Counted from the first letter of the stretch, positions 33,064 to 42,554 are shown. The stretch is DNA of 64,000 nucleotides from Alicyclobacillus tolerans (GCF_001447355.1 NZ_JXBW01000001.1:248001-312000), one strand, 5' to 3'. The notes: generated from the sequence alone by a model not told the origin. Made by a program: numbers and translations.

Positions 33064-35193
33064 ATGCAACCCTTGGACCATAAATCGCACTTTATCAATC
33101 GCGAATTAAGCTGGTTGGCATTTAATGAACGCGTAGCTTCCGAAGCCATCAACACCGCTAATCCTTTGTTCGAAAGGCTAAAGTTTATGGCCATCTGCGC
33201 ATCCAACTTGGACGAATTCTTCATGGTTCGTGTGGCTGGACTCAAAGATCAGTTAAAACTTGGGATGGATCGCAGGGACGATAAAACGCAAATGTCTGCC
33301 GGACAGCAGTTGCTCGAAATTTCAAAGCGCGTCCACACCGACGTCGAGCGCTTGTATGGCACATGGTCTCGCACCTTGTTACCTGCTTTGCGCCGAGAGG
33401 GCATCCATTTCTTAACGTCCAAACAGTTGAACTCCCAGCAGCAGGCGTATTTGGAAGGCTATTATCATGAACACATCTTTCCCGTGCTCACGCCACTTGC
33501 CATCGACGCAAGTCACCCATTTCCTATGCTTGCAAATCGAACGCTAAACGTCGCCGTTCTCCTGCAACCCTTTGAAAGCCATTCCGAGGTCGATCCGCCT
33601 TTGTTTGCCGTCGTTCAAGTGCCGTCGGTGTTGCCGCGATACATCGAAATCGCCGGCACCCATCACAAACGAGCGTTCGTACTGCTCGAAACGGTGATTC
33701 AACTGTTTATCCACGCTTTGTTCCCCGGCCATGCCGTTGTCGAACAAGCCTGCTTTCGTATCACGCGCAACGCGGACATCAACGTGGACGAAGAAGGTGC
33801 AGAGGATCTCCTTGAGGAGATCGAAAAGGAGCTCAAAAAGCGAAACCGAGGGGCCGCAGTGCGCCTAGAAGTGGAGCAATCCATGTCTCCGGAACTCGTT
33901 GAAACACTGCGCGACTGGCTCGAACTTGAGCACGAAGATGTATACTCGATTCTCGGGCCACTTGACCTGACGTTTCTTATGCGCTTTGCCGCCGAGCCGG
34001 AGTATGCACATCTGCGCTTCCCACCCATTTCGCCGCAGATTCCGCGCGACTTTATCGGTGAAAGCAACCTGTTTGATACCATTGCCAAGAAGGACATCCT
34101 GCTCTTTCACCCGTACGAATCATTCGATCCGGTTGTCCACTTCGTCAACCTCGCGGCCAACGATCCGCAGGTGCTTGCTATCAAACAAACTCTGTACCGC
34201 GTCAGTGGCAATTCGCCAATCGTCTTGGCTTTGGCGAGAGCGGCGGAAAACGGCAAACAGGTCACGGTACTCGTGGAACTCAAAGCCCGCTTTGACGAGG
34301 AAAACAATATTGTTTGGGCAAAGAAGCTAGAAGAGGCCGGGTGTCACGTCATCTACGGGCTGGTCGGCCTCAAAACGCACAGTAAAATCACGCTGGTTGT
34401 CCGCCGGGAAGGCGACAACATCGTGCGCTATGTGCACTTAAGCACCGGCAACTACAACGACAACACAGCCAAATTGTATACCGACATCGGCATGTTCACG
34501 GCCCGTGAGGACTTCGGTGAGGATGCATCGTTATTTTTCAACCATCTTACGGGTTTTGCCGATCCGCCCGCGTGGAACCAATTTGCCACGGCTCCACTCG
34601 GGTTAAAGCAAAAGTTTTTAGATTTGATCGATCGCGAAATTGAACACTGCAACGCAGGCCGTCAGGGGCGCATCATCGCCAAGATGAATGCGCTAACCGA
34701 CAAAGACCTCATTCTTGCGTTGTATCGGGCATCGAACGCGGGTGTCGAGATCGACCTACTGGTGCGTGGCATTTGCTGCTTGCGACCAGGCCTTGCGAAT
34801 GTGAGCGAAAATATCCGCGTGTCGAGTATTGTTGGGCGGTTTCTCGAGCACAGCCGCATCTACTACTTTTACAACGGCGGCAACGAGGAACTCTTTTTAG
34901 CCAGCGCGGACTGGATGACGCGCAACATGGTAAGCCGCGTAGAAATCCTCTTTCCAGTGCTGCAGGAGAATTTGAAGGAGCGTCTGCAACATATGCTCCA
35001 CCTGCAGCTCGCAGACAACGTCAATCGCTGGCTCCTACTGCCCTCGGGTCGATATCAAAAGGTTGCCCAAGGCACAGGCGATACAGCCTGTGCATCGCAA
35101 ATGCGGTTCTACGCAGAAGCGCGAGGTGCCGCGGACAAAACGGCTCGAGCCGTCGCCGAATCCATGATTCCCCGCACACCCCCGCGCCTCTGA
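33064..35193 (+). CDS. ppk1: Polyphosphate kinase 1
   Basis: PPK1 makes inorganic polyphosphate from ATP by way of a phosphohistidine. The 709 residues match the family (about 690-720). Motifs: FINRELSWLAFNERV and CASNLDEFFMVRVAGL at the N-terminus, FHPYESFDPVVHF, the autophosphorylated histidine in GLKTHSKITLVVRRE, HLSTGNYND and the second catalytic region IVGRFLEHSRIYYF. ATG at 33064 follows AAAGG. No exopolyphosphatase gene (ppx) is adjacent, unlike in many Gram-negatives. Confidence 0.97.
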   Translation: MQPLDHKSHFINRELSWLAFNERVASEAINTANPLFERLKFMAICASNLDEFFMVRVAGLKDQLKLGMDRRDDKTQMSAGQQLLEISKRVHTDVERLYGTWSRTLLPALRREGIHFLTSKQLNSQQQAYLEGYYHEHIFPVLTPLAIDASHPFPMLANRTLNVAVLLQPFESHSEVDPPLFAVVQVPSVLPRYIEIAGTHHKRAFVLLETVIQLFIHALFPGHAVVEQACFRITRNADINVDEEGAEDLLEEIEKELKKRNRGAAVRLEVEQSMSPELVETLRDWLELEHEDVYSILGPLDLTFLMRFAAEPEYAHLRFPPISPQIPRDFIGESNLFDTIAKKDILLFHPYESFDPVVHFVNLAANDPQVLAIKQTLYRVSGNSPIVLALARAAENGKQVTVLVELKARFDEENNIVWAKKLEEAGCHVIYGLVGLKTHSKITLVVRREGDNIVRYVHLSTGNYNDNTAKLYTDIGMFTAREDFGEDASLFFNHLTGFADPPAWNQFATAPLGLKQKFLDLIDREIEHCNAGRQGRIIAKMNALTDKDLILALYRASNAGVEIDLLVRGICCLRPGLANVSENIRVSSIVGRFLEHSRIYYFYNGGNEELFLASADWMTRNMVSRVEILFPVLQENLKERLQHMLHLQLADNVNRWLLLPSGRYQKVAQGTGDTACASQMRFYAEARGAADKTARAVAESMIPRTPPRL

Positions 35194-35232
35194 CGATGCT
35201 CCTCGTTGCAAGGCGATGAACCAGCGCTCCGA

Positions 35233-35748
35233 TTACGGTGCGGTGCACTGTTGCAACAGCGCGTTGCGGCGAACGAGGATCGCTTCAATTTGATCGATTG
35301 TGGTCTCATCCATCGACTGCATGGCTGTGGCGATCTCGCCGTCCACCGCGAGCAGATCGTAGAGCATTTGTTCGTTTTCCGCCGTGCCATGAAACACGTA
35401 CTCGTCTGGTGGAATGGGAGCAGATAAGGCAATAGTCCGGACGTGCTCCACACGGCGAATGTATTGCTCCATCTCTTTCACCGCCGCCAGACCCTCCAAG
35501 GGCGGGTATGGATGTTCGCGCGTTGGTTCAGGCAACGCCTGGCGAAGTTTTTTCAGATCCTGGCGTAGCTGGGCCAAATACTGGCCTAGGGCATTGTCGA
35601 TCGCGTTATGGAGCGCACGGCTGCGCTCACGCAAGCGATACTTCGGGTCTTTGACATTGATAAACCACGCGTTCATCCAACCTGTCAGCAGTTCGTTGAC
35701 CACGCCGCGCGGCGCGAGGGCGATGCCGTACTTCATCAGATCGCTCAT
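35233..35748 (-). CDS. Conserved hypothetical protein (partner of SPFH gene)
   Basis: A 171-aa soluble protein of unknown family, start ATG at 35748 behind AAAGGGG. It begins MSDLMKYGIALAPRGVVNEL, has a predicted helical middle (LGQYLAQLRQDLKKLRQALP) and ends in VRRNALLQQCTAP. It begins 21 bp after the SPFH gene stop and is surely cotranscribed with it, so it probably acts with that protein. No catalytic motif is seen. Confidence 0.7.
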   Translation of the reverse strand: MSDLMKYGIALAPRGVVNELLTGWMNAWFINVKDPKYRLRERSRALHNAIDNALGQYLAQLRQDLKKLRQALPEPTREHPYPPLEGLAAVKEMEQYIRRVEHVRTIALSAPIPPDEYVFHGTAENEQMLYDLLAVDGEIATAMQSMDETTIDQIEAILVRRNALLQQCTAP

Positions 35749-35769
35749 TCTTCCATCCCCTTTGTGGCC

Positions 35770-36600
35770 TTACGACTCGTTGCCCAGTTTTGTCATGCGT
35801 TCCGCAGCCACCTGCGGGTTGCCGACAAAGAACGGCTCGCCAATGGCCATGTTCGGTGCCGACACGACGCCTTTGCTTGCCATGATCATCGCCGTATAGT
35901 AACGCACCGCATCGAGTTCAGAGAGGCCAAACGCTCGTAGGGCAATGAGTTCCTTCATGCGCTCGTCCTTCGGATACACGAGCGCCTTCACATCGTTCAA
36001 GGTCAACCCGTAAACCGACAGAAACTCCTGCAGGTGGTCTTTCACGAGTTCCAGAATTTCAGGCATCTTTTCGTTCACCCGCTCCAACTCGGTGAGTTGA
36101 ACGATTTTATTAATGGACTGTTCGATCACTGGACCCGCGTACCAATTGACTTCTTTCATGCTGACGTAATGACCCGCCATCGGCATGTGTTGCACCAACT
36201 TCAAGGCGTCATCCTTGGTGTCAACATGCACATAACAGCTTACGTGATAGCCCATTTCCGCCATTTCGCGCGAGTATGCAATCCCAGATACTTCGAGAAT
36301 CAGTTTCGCGCGATTGACATAGATGACCTCGTATTGCCAAGGACTGTTACCGCCAAAGAACGCCTGTTGAAAGGCTCCGATAATGGGGCGATCCGGCGTT
36401 TGAATCACATATTGACCCGTGTCGTACACGTTCAAAATGGCACCGCGCGACTTTAACACGGCGAAGTGATTCGATTCCACGGTGAGCAAGGAACCATTCA
36501 AGATGTTGTTGTCGGGATAGTGGTACGCCAGAACGTCAGGGCCCATCAATTCCTTTCCGTCCTGCGTAAGGGTGCTGATCACTTGGCGAATGGCTGGCAT
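35770..36600 (-). CDS. SPFH/band-7 domain protein (YdjI type)
   Basis: A 276-aa protein with an SPFH-like domain: LLTVESNHFAVLKSRGAI at the start of the fold, then TPDRPIIGAFQQAFFGG and YEVIYVNRAKL. It resembles Bacillus YdjI, which has an SPFH core and acts with PspA/YdjGH in membrane stress. Here no pspA is next door and YdjI's zinc-ribbon tail is not seen. ATG at 36600 follows CGAGGAGG; the earlier frame has no ribosome site. It is the first gene of a two-gene operon. Confidence 0.8.
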   Translation of the reverse strand: MPAIRQVISTLTQDGKELMGPDVLAYHYPDNNILNGSLLTVESNHFAVLKSRGAILNVYDTGQYVIQTPDRPIIGAFQQAFFGGNSPWQYEVIYVNRAKLILEVSGIAYSREMAEMGYHVSCYVHVDTKDDALKLVQHMPMAGHYVSMKEVNWYAGPVIEQSINKIVQLTELERVNEKMPEILELVKDHLQEFLSVYGLTLNDVKALVYPKDERMKELIALRAFGLSELDAVRYYTAMIMASKGVVSAPNMAIGEPFFVGNPQVAAERMTKLGNES

Positions 36601-36763
36601 CACATGTCCTCCTCGTTCCTTTGCATGCAAGAAACTCGTGTTTTTGGATGTCACAACCTTTGGAGTGTCTCTTTGGCCATCATATACCCATTGCGTAGCA
36701 ACTGTCTGCCAATTTTACGAGATCTGAAATTTTTTCGCTCCGATACACAGAAAGAGGAGTAAG

Positions 36764-36784
36764 ATGAAAGAAAAACGTTGGTGA
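36764..36784 (+). CDS. Six-codon leader ORF before the MFS pump
   Basis: ATG at 36764, preceded by AGAGGAGTAAG, encodes MKEKRW and stops at TGA 36784. It has a far better ribosome site than the MFS gene, whose ATG lies 5 nt after this stop. Short leaders of this kind control some antibiotic-resistance genes by ribosome stalling or reinitiation; here that role is inference. Confidence 0.5.
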   Translation: MKEKRW

Positions 36785-36789
36785 TCAGT

Positions 36790-38001
36790 ATGGAAGCCTG
36801 GCAGCGAAATCTTGTCGTCCTGTGGATTGGCACACTTCTGACATCCGCTAGTTACTCGATGGTCGTCCCCTTCTTGCCCTTGTTCCTTCTGAAAATTGGC
36901 GTGCACTCGCACACCGAACTTTGGTCAGGCGCTTTATACAGCGCTGCATTCCTCGCCGGCGCCATTGCGGCGCCATATTGGGGGTCTGTGGGTGACAGAT
37001 TCGGCCAAAAGCCGATGATCATCCGGGCAGGCATCGCGTTATTCATTACATACGGCTTAACCGCCTTCGTCCAAAATCCGTACGAACTCCTTGGCCTGCG
37101 CATCCTGCAAGGACTGCTATCCGGATACATTCCTGGTTCTATTGCACTCATCGGCAGCAACACGCCGGAAGACAAGGTCGGGTACGCCCTCTCGATGATC
37201 TCCGCAGCAAGTTCGGGCGGCGGCATCGTAGGTCCACTCTTGGGAGGAACGATTGCAAGACTTGCGGGCAATCGCGTTGCGTTTGGCAGCGCTGCCATCC
37301 TCGTCTTGATATCGGCACTACTCGCCATCTTTTGGGTCAAAGAAGCGCAAATTCGTCGAGCCACTACGCGGCCATCCGTGGTGCGCGCTATCGGCGATGC
37401 CCTGCACAACCGCCAACTGGTCACCGCGCTTTTGTTAAATATGGTCGTCTCCTTTTCCATCATGACCATCGAACCAGTGCTCACCTTGTACGTGACACAG
37501 CTCGATCCGTCGACCCAAAATGCCTCATTTATCGCCGGACTCGTCTTCTCCCTCGCTGGCATTGCCAGCGTGTTATTCGCGCCGATTTGGGGCAAGTGGG
37601 CGGACAAAGTTGGCTTTCCAAAGGTGATGATTGTCGGCCTTGTGGGCGGCGCAGTCTGGACACTGATGCAGATTCCGTTTCACAGCGTGATCGCCTTCGC
37701 GGCGATTCGGTTCATATACGGTATGTTTTTCTGTGCCGTATATCCGGCCATCAATGGTCTCATTGTGCGCTCGACTTCCCAATCGTTTCGCGGGCGCGCA
37801 TTTGGCTTGAATCAAACGGCGAATCAGATTGGCAATACACTAGGGCCGCTTGTCGGTGGCGCAATCGCAGATGTCACGTCGATTCACGGCGTATTCTGGG
37901 TAACCGGAGCGCTCCTTGCGAGTGTGACATGCACAGCGATCACGTTGGTGTGCAAACCTGGCATGCTGCCCGTAAACGAAACACATCACACAGCCCAATA
38001 A
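36790..38001 (+). CDS. MFS multidrug efflux transporter (MdtG/YitG-like)
   Basis: A 403-aa, 12-helix drug:H+ antiporter of the DHA1 type. It has motif A GSVGDRFGQKPMII after helix 2, the helix-4 arginine motif LRILQGLLSGYIPG, and motif C-like sequence SGGGIVGPLLGGTIARL in helix 5. In-frame TTG (36778) and GTG (36781) codons precede, but ATG at 36790 is preferred, just after the leader stop and with GGTGA overlapping that stop. Nothing in the flanks identifies the drug. Confidence 0.87.
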   Translation: MEAWQRNLVVLWIGTLLTSASYSMVVPFLPLFLLKIGVHSHTELWSGALYSAAFLAGAIAAPYWGSVGDRFGQKPMIIRAGIALFITYGLTAFVQNPYELLGLRILQGLLSGYIPGSIALIGSNTPEDKVGYALSMISAASSGGGIVGPLLGGTIARLAGNRVAFGSAAILVLISALLAIFWVKEAQIRRATTRPSVVRAIGDALHNRQLVTALLLNMVVSFSIMTIEPVLTLYVTQLDPSTQNASFIAGLVFSLAGIASVLFAPIWGKWADKVGFPKVMIVGLVGGAVWTLMQIPFHSVIAFAAIRFIYGMFFCAVYPAINGLIVRSTSQSFRGRAFGLNQTANQIGNTLGPLVGGAIADVTSIHGVFWVTGALLASVTCTAITLVCKPGMLPVNETHHTAQ

Positions 38002-38007
38002 AGAGCG

Positions 38008-38037
38008 AAGACCGCCGGTGCTATCGCAGGCGGTCTT
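38008..38037. terminator. Bidirectional hairpin terminator
   Basis: AAGACCGCC and GGCGGTCTT with a 12-nt loop lie between the convergent MFS gene and the coiled-coil gene. T-runs are short on both sides. Confidence 0.6.
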
Positions 38038-38043
38038 CTGTGT

Positions 38044-39264
38044 TTATGAAAGCGAACCGTCTCGATCTGGCGAGGCATGCTTACGAGCGATTTGCATCGC
38101 TTGCAAAACCGTATCCATATCTTTCTGCAAGTCGTCATACTTTGCCTTCCATTGTTCGCATTCACTGCGCAAGCGGTCATACCGCGTGTTCGCCGACTCT
38201 AAAAGCGCCTCGAGTTCAATACACCGTTGCTTCAAATCGGCGAGTTGACGCATCTGGTCACCAGATTCATCGACAATTTCGATCCGCTGCAAATACGCAA
38301 TGAGTTCCTTTTTCGAAATGCGTTCGCGCTGATTTACAGCGAAATCTGCCGTTTCTGACACACTGTCAGCAACTTCCTCCAGCGGTGCTGACGAAACGGC
38401 GTCCACCACCGGCTCCTGGCTCCACGACGTACTTGATGGAGCGTTGCTTACCGTTTCTTCGCGGCGCTGTTCAGCGCGTGCCGCCAACCGCGTCTGCTGC
38501 AGATCCTCCAGCGTTCGGTGCGGAACGGACAGTGTCGGCCAATCCGGATCCGACTCTATGGCACTGCGTTTGTCCCGATGTTTTTCCGCCTTGGTCACGA
38601 CGGCTTTACGTCTTGCCTTCCAGGCCTTTTGCAACTTCGACTTCGTCTCCGACACGCGCCGAGACCATTGCCCAAGATTCCCCTGAAACAATCGACTGAG
38701 TGGAGTCGCCCCTTCACCCAGCCGTTCTTCCGCAATGTCCTCAAACGTGAACTGACCGCGACGAATGGCGTCGATCAAGGCATGCAGGCAGGTTTCATGA
38801 AACGGCCCCGTCAGATCCATATGTCTGCACTCGTCACATACGAACTCGGAGAGCTTACTTAAAAACTCCTGTGTTAAATAAGTCGTTTGTGGTACATGGT
38901 AATGGACTCCATCGTCTTTATCCTCGACCTCAAGAATCCTTCGATCCGCCAGTCGAAGCGCAGCAAGCTCGGCAGCGGCAAGGTTGATTCGCGGCCCCGG
39001 TCCGCCTTCAAGCAACAAGTCGACGCGGCCACTGTGTATCTGACCTTCCTTGAGCACCCGATAAATGTGCATTAGGAGGACATCTTCGGCTTCACCCTCC
39101 GTGTCCGGCCAATCCTTCAGGATGAATGTCGATGGATCTCGCCTGCTTTCAATAAACTGGCGAGCTTCCGCAACGGTCACCTCATTTCCATAATATGTAT
39201 CATACAACGTAATCCCGTAGCGCGTCGCTACATCGAGTGCCTGCATTCCTTCTAACGTCTTCAC
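38044..39264 (-). CDS. Large coiled-coil protein, unknown
   Basis: A 406-aa soluble protein. The first 170 residues are probably folded, with a cysteine-rich stretch VCDECRHMDLTGPFHETCLH that may bind zinc. A basic helical part follows (SKLQKAWKARRKAVVTKAEK), then a disordered Ser/Glu-rich linker and a C-terminal coiled coil (LADLKQRCIELEALLESANT onward). GTG at 39264 follows GAGGGGA. It is a single gene with no recognised family. Layout suggests a scaffold or DNA/RNA-associated adaptor, without direct evidence. Confidence 0.65.
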   Translation of the reverse strand: MKTLEGMQALDVATRYGITLYDTYYGNEVTVAEARQFIESRRDPSTFILKDWPDTEGEAEDVLLMHIYRVLKEGQIHSGRVDLLLEGGPGPRINLAAAELAALRLADRRILEVEDKDDGVHYHVPQTTYLTQEFLSKLSEFVCDECRHMDLTGPFHETCLHALIDAIRRGQFTFEDIAEERLGEGATPLSRLFQGNLGQWSRRVSETKSKLQKAWKARRKAVVTKAEKHRDKRSAIESDPDWPTLSVPHRTLEDLQQTRLAARAEQRREETVSNAPSSTSWSQEPVVDAVSSAPLEEVADSVSETADFAVNQRERISKKELIAYLQRIEIVDESGDQMRQLADLKQRCIELEALLESANTRYDRLRSECEQWKAKYDDLQKDMDTVLQAMQIARKHASPDRDGSLS

Positions 39265-39383
39265 AAGCGTCCCCTCACGATCTTTGTGCTACATGACGTT
39301 TCTCTCTACAAGATTCGATGCTATCCGATTGTATTCGTCATGCATAGTTGAAGACCTTGTGACATTTTCGGGCAAATACAAAT

Positions 39384-39410
39384 GGTGCCCCAACCTTTGC
39401 TTGGGGCACC
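39384..39410 (-). terminator. Terminator hairpin after the stalk-protein gene
   Basis: GGTGCCCC and GGGGCACC with an 11-nt loop, followed on the minus strand by ATTTGTATTTG. It lies 45 bp past the stop. Confidence 0.65.
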
Positions 39411-39454
39411 TGACCAACCCGTTCTATTCCGCGCGTTACATCCGTGTAATTTTC

Positions 39455-40837
39455 TTAGTTCGAACTGTTGCTCGAATTGGTCGTCGTGTTATCGGAACTC
39501 GTAGAGCTATTCGCTGCAACGGTAGTCGATACAGCAGTGTGATCAAGGAACGATACACTGTATTGCGGCGCCGCACTGGATGTCGATGAACTTGAACTCG
39601 AGGAAGTCGACGAGTTCGAGGAAGAGCTGGAACTACTCGGTGCCGGCAAAGTTAGCGTCACGGCCTTGCCATCGCTGCTGAGCGACACATCCGACACGAC
39701 AACAGGGGTCGAGGTCGAGCCATCCGTCTCAGTCACAATGAACTCGTCAGCCGTTGGTGCGGCGGTAAACGCTTGATCAAACGTGACAACGAGGCTGTTG
39801 GAGTTTGCCGTCACAGACTGAATGGTCGGATCGTTCGCGCCTTGCACATAGACCGTAAACGGTACCTTTGCTTGAAAACCTTGTCCGTCTGTCGCTTGAA
39901 TATGTGCGACGCCTGGGGCAACTGCGGTCACGGTACCGTCGCTGGCCACCGTGGCCACGGACGTATTATCCGAGGTGAATGTCAAGCTTGGCATCGGCTT
40001 GCATTGGTCGCTCACGCCGCTCACCGTAAGGGTCTTGCCGACCTGCAAGGCACCCGATGTCACACCCGGTGTTCCATCATTGACCGCCACAACGGGCTCA
40101 TAACCAAGCACGGCCTTGCCACCCATATAGGACACACTATAGTGCGGCACCGGACCTGGTGGTGTGATCTCAGGAATGGTGTACGTTACGGTCTTGCCAT
40201 CCGAGCTCAATTGTGCTGCGCTTGGGGTTACGGTCGAACCGTCGCTGCCGGTGATGCTAATCTCACTGCCTGTTGGAGCAACCGTGAACGAATTCGCAAA
40301 TTGGACGACAATCTGTCCGTTGTACGCGTCGACAGCCGTGATTGAATTTGGCGTGTTGATATCAAAAACACGTTGATTCGCGTTCCAACTGCCCGCATTC
40401 ACTGCGCCGATGATCGATTGTAGTACGGTAATAGGGATATACGTGGTTTTATTGTTGGTTGCCGGATCCGCTTCAACTGTGGTTGCCGTTTTCCCCACGA
40501 CCTGGCCGTTGATGGAGATGGACGTGTTGCCTGAATCACTCCACTTAGCCGAGGCAACTGCGGATGCGAGATTCCCTGGAAGTTCCAGATCCCATACGTG
40601 TTTCGCACCATTCCAGGTGGCCTTGTAACCAAGCTTTGTGAACGCATTGTCAACGTAGAAAACGGGCAAGTAGGTTTGGTTGTTGAACGAGAAGGTTTCC
40701 GGCTGACTGAGCGTTTGTCCACCGACAGACACGGTGGCCTGAAACCACGATGGCAACGTCATTGCCATTATCATGGGGACACCCGTACCAAGAACGACAG
40801 ATGTTGCCGCCAATCCTGCTAAAACTCGCTTGACCAT
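39455..40837 (-). CDS. Secreted stalk/Ig-like repeat protein with poly-Ser tail
   Basis: A 460-aa exported protein. Signal peptide (1-25) is followed by a copper-amine-oxidase-N-like (stalk) domain (TYLPVFYVDNAFTKLGYKAT). Two homologous repeats follow, one near 165-225 (VQFANSFTVAPTGSEI) and one near 345-400 (VTFDQAFTAAPTADEF), with a Big_2 Ig-like domain between them (NTSVATVASDGTVTAVAPG). The C-terminus is Ser/Asn/Thr-rich, interrupted by QYSVSFLDH, which copies a motif in the first repeat. No LPXTG or SLH anchor is visible. ATG at 40837 follows GAGGGGA. Confidence 0.8.
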   Translation of the reverse strand: MVKRVLAGLAATSVVLGTGVPMIMAMTLPSWFQATVSVGGQTLSQPETFSFNNQTYLPVFYVDNAFTKLGYKATWNGAKHVWDLELPGNLASAVASAKWSDSGNTSISINGQVVGKTATTVEADPATNNKTTYIPITVLQSIIGAVNAGSWNANQRVFDINTPNSITAVDAYNGQIVVQFANSFTVAPTGSEISITGSDGSTVTPSAAQLSSDGKTVTYTIPEITPPGPVPHYSVSYMGGKAVLGYEPVVAVNDGTPGVTSGALQVGKTLTVSGVSDQCKPMPSLTFTSDNTSVATVASDGTVTAVAPGVAHIQATDGQGFQAKVPFTVYVQGANDPTIQSVTANSNSLVVTFDQAFTAAPTADEFIVTETDGSTSTPVVVSDVSLSSDGKAVTLTLPAPSSSSSSSNSSTSSSSSSSTSSAAPQYSVSFLDHTAVSTTVAANSSTSSDNTTTNSSNSSN

Positions 40838-41042
40838 TTGACTTCCCCTCTCTGCCTAAAATCCGGGATCTTACTTGGCGCTACGGTTAAGCTGCGTGGT
40901 GTAAAAGCGCTATCATACCCGCCTTGGAACAGTACGAATATACCAAATTCAACACTAGGCAGAAATGATACGGGAACAACTAAATCGTTTTGGGCAATGG
41001 ATAGCCTATCCGTACAATCGTTCATGCCAATGCGCATTGAGC

Positions 41043-42554
41043 TTACGATTGGACGTCGATGACGAGGTGAAACGCAGGCTGTGCTTCCCCTGGATGATCC
41101 AGCTTATAGGTCAACAAGGGCAGCACGTAGAGATTAGGAACCTTCTGGTTACCTTGCTGAATCGTTGGGTAGAGATCAATGTAGTGGACGCCTGGCCCGC
41201 CAGTCGCGCGAATTTGAATTTGCATATCACCGTTTGTGTTGAAGCCGCAGGCATAGCCAATTGAACTGTTGTCGTAGAGTACGCTGTAGCAGTTGTCATA
41301 GGTGTCCGGGCCGCCGCCCTGCAAGTGAATCGTGAAAACTTGCCCTGCCTTTACAACATTCGGTGCAGACACGAGACTCGGATAGATTTGATACGTCGTT
41401 GTACCGACGATAGTTCCCGCCGGATCGACCGCCTGTATGGTGTGCGGCGGCCCGCCCACATTAACGGGCACGGGAATCTTAACGGTAAACGTGCCAGTGC
41501 TACTCGTGGTCACATGTCCCAGCACCGTCTGTGCAGAATGGTAGCCAGCTGCTGTTACATGATTCCCAACCGTATTCGACCATTCAAGCGTCAATGATTC
41601 ATTTGCGGGAAGTCCTTGGCCCGTGAGTGTAAAGGTACTGCCGACAATACCATGTCCGGGCGACGCAATGAGGTGGTTCCCTGTGCTAATTGAAGAAGCA
41701 GGAATCGAATCCTTGACATCGACTGGATGTCCCTTTGTAACCGTCACAGGAATCGAAAATGTCGGCTTCCAGTTATAAGGAGATTGCTGTTCATTGAGGT
41801 ATGGCGAACCAATAGAGCAGGGAGCAATTTCAATCAGATGGGATCCGATGCCCTCCGCTCGCACCTGGAAAACCGCTGTACCGTTGGTTGTCACAGCTGC
41901 GATGTTGCCCATCAAATGATTGTCATACAAGACTTCGTATGCACTTGAATAGGCGCCATAACCAATGCCTTGTACGCGGATGGTAAAAAAGCTTCCCTCC
42001 GACTCCCGCGTGCGACTAATTGTGAAAGACGGTTTAACCGTAACACTGCCTTGCGCCGCGACAATCCCGCTTGCATCCGCCAGTCCGATTTGATGAATGT
42101 CGCCGTAGCCAGTAGGTACTCGTAGCACACCATGCACTTCGCCGTTTGCGTCCGCTGTCACTGTCCCCAATACCTTGACAAAAGGCGTATAGGACTCGCC
42201 TACAAAGGTGTTCCCGTCAACGTCCCATGTACCTTGGAATGCCTCCCACAGCACCCGATAGGTTTGCTTAGGCACGAGCCCAGATGCACTGTACGTCACG
42301 CGTTCACCGATGGTTGGATATGTATTGCTGACGTCGATCACAGAAGGCGTTGCGACAGTTTGTCCCAACACATCACTGCCCATCGGGCTCTGCCCACCTG
42401 CTTCACTTCCCGCGCCGGACGAGCTAATTCCGTTTGTATCCGCCGTACTGGAACCCGTCGTATCGGCCGATGCCATACCTGCGCCAGCGGCCAAAATCGT
42501 TGCGATGATAGCGCAGCCAATGGCCCAAGATCCAAATCTCCGCGTTCGTTTCAC
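41043..42554 (-). CDS. Large secreted repeat protein (VLYDN repeats)
   Basis: A 503-aa exported protein. GTG at 42554 has GGAGG at 7 nt and gives a signal peptide beginning MKRTRRFGSWAIG and ending in GMASA; the longer frame upstream has no support. A Ser/Gly linker is followed by Ig/IPT-like beta domains. Two segments share a striking pattern: EVLYDNHLMGNI...TNGTAVFQVRAEG and SVLYDNSSIGYA...TNGDMQIQIRATG, each followed by a GxHxI motif. No wall anchor is seen. It neighbours another secreted repeat protein, 205 bp away on the same strand. Confidence 0.75.
   Translation of the reverse strand: MKRTRRFGSWAIGCAIIATILAAGAGMASADTTGSSTADTNGISSSGAGSEAGGQSPMGSDVLGQTVATPSVIDVSNTYPTIGERVTYSASGLVPKQTYRVLWEAFQGTWDVDGNTFVGESYTPFVKVLGTVTADANGEVHGVLRVPTGYGDIHQIGLADASGIVAAQGSVTVKPSFTISRTRESEGSFFTIRVQGIGYGAYSSAYEVLYDNHLMGNIAAVTTNGTAVFQVRAEGIGSHLIEIAPCSIGSPYLNEQQSPYNWKPTFSIPVTVTKGHPVDVKDSIPASSISTGNHLIASPGHGIVGSTFTLTGQGLPANESLTLEWSNTVGNHVTAAGYHSAQTVLGHVTTSSTGTFTVKIPVPVNVGGPPHTIQAVDPAGTIVGTTTYQIYPSLVSAPNVVKAGQVFTIHLQGGGPDTYDNCYSVLYDNSSIGYACGFNTNGDMQIQIRATGGPGVHYIDLYPTIQQGNQKVPNLYVLPLLTYKLDHPGEAQPAFHLVIDVQS

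Noticed and set aside
36852-37607. 251-codon minus-strand frame opposite the MFS pump
   Set aside because: It is a shadow of the MFS gene; no domain or ribosome site.
37332-38303. 323-codon plus-strand frame across the MFS end and the coiled-coil gene
   Set aside because: It crosses a hairpin terminator and overlaps two genes in other frames; composition is not protein-like.
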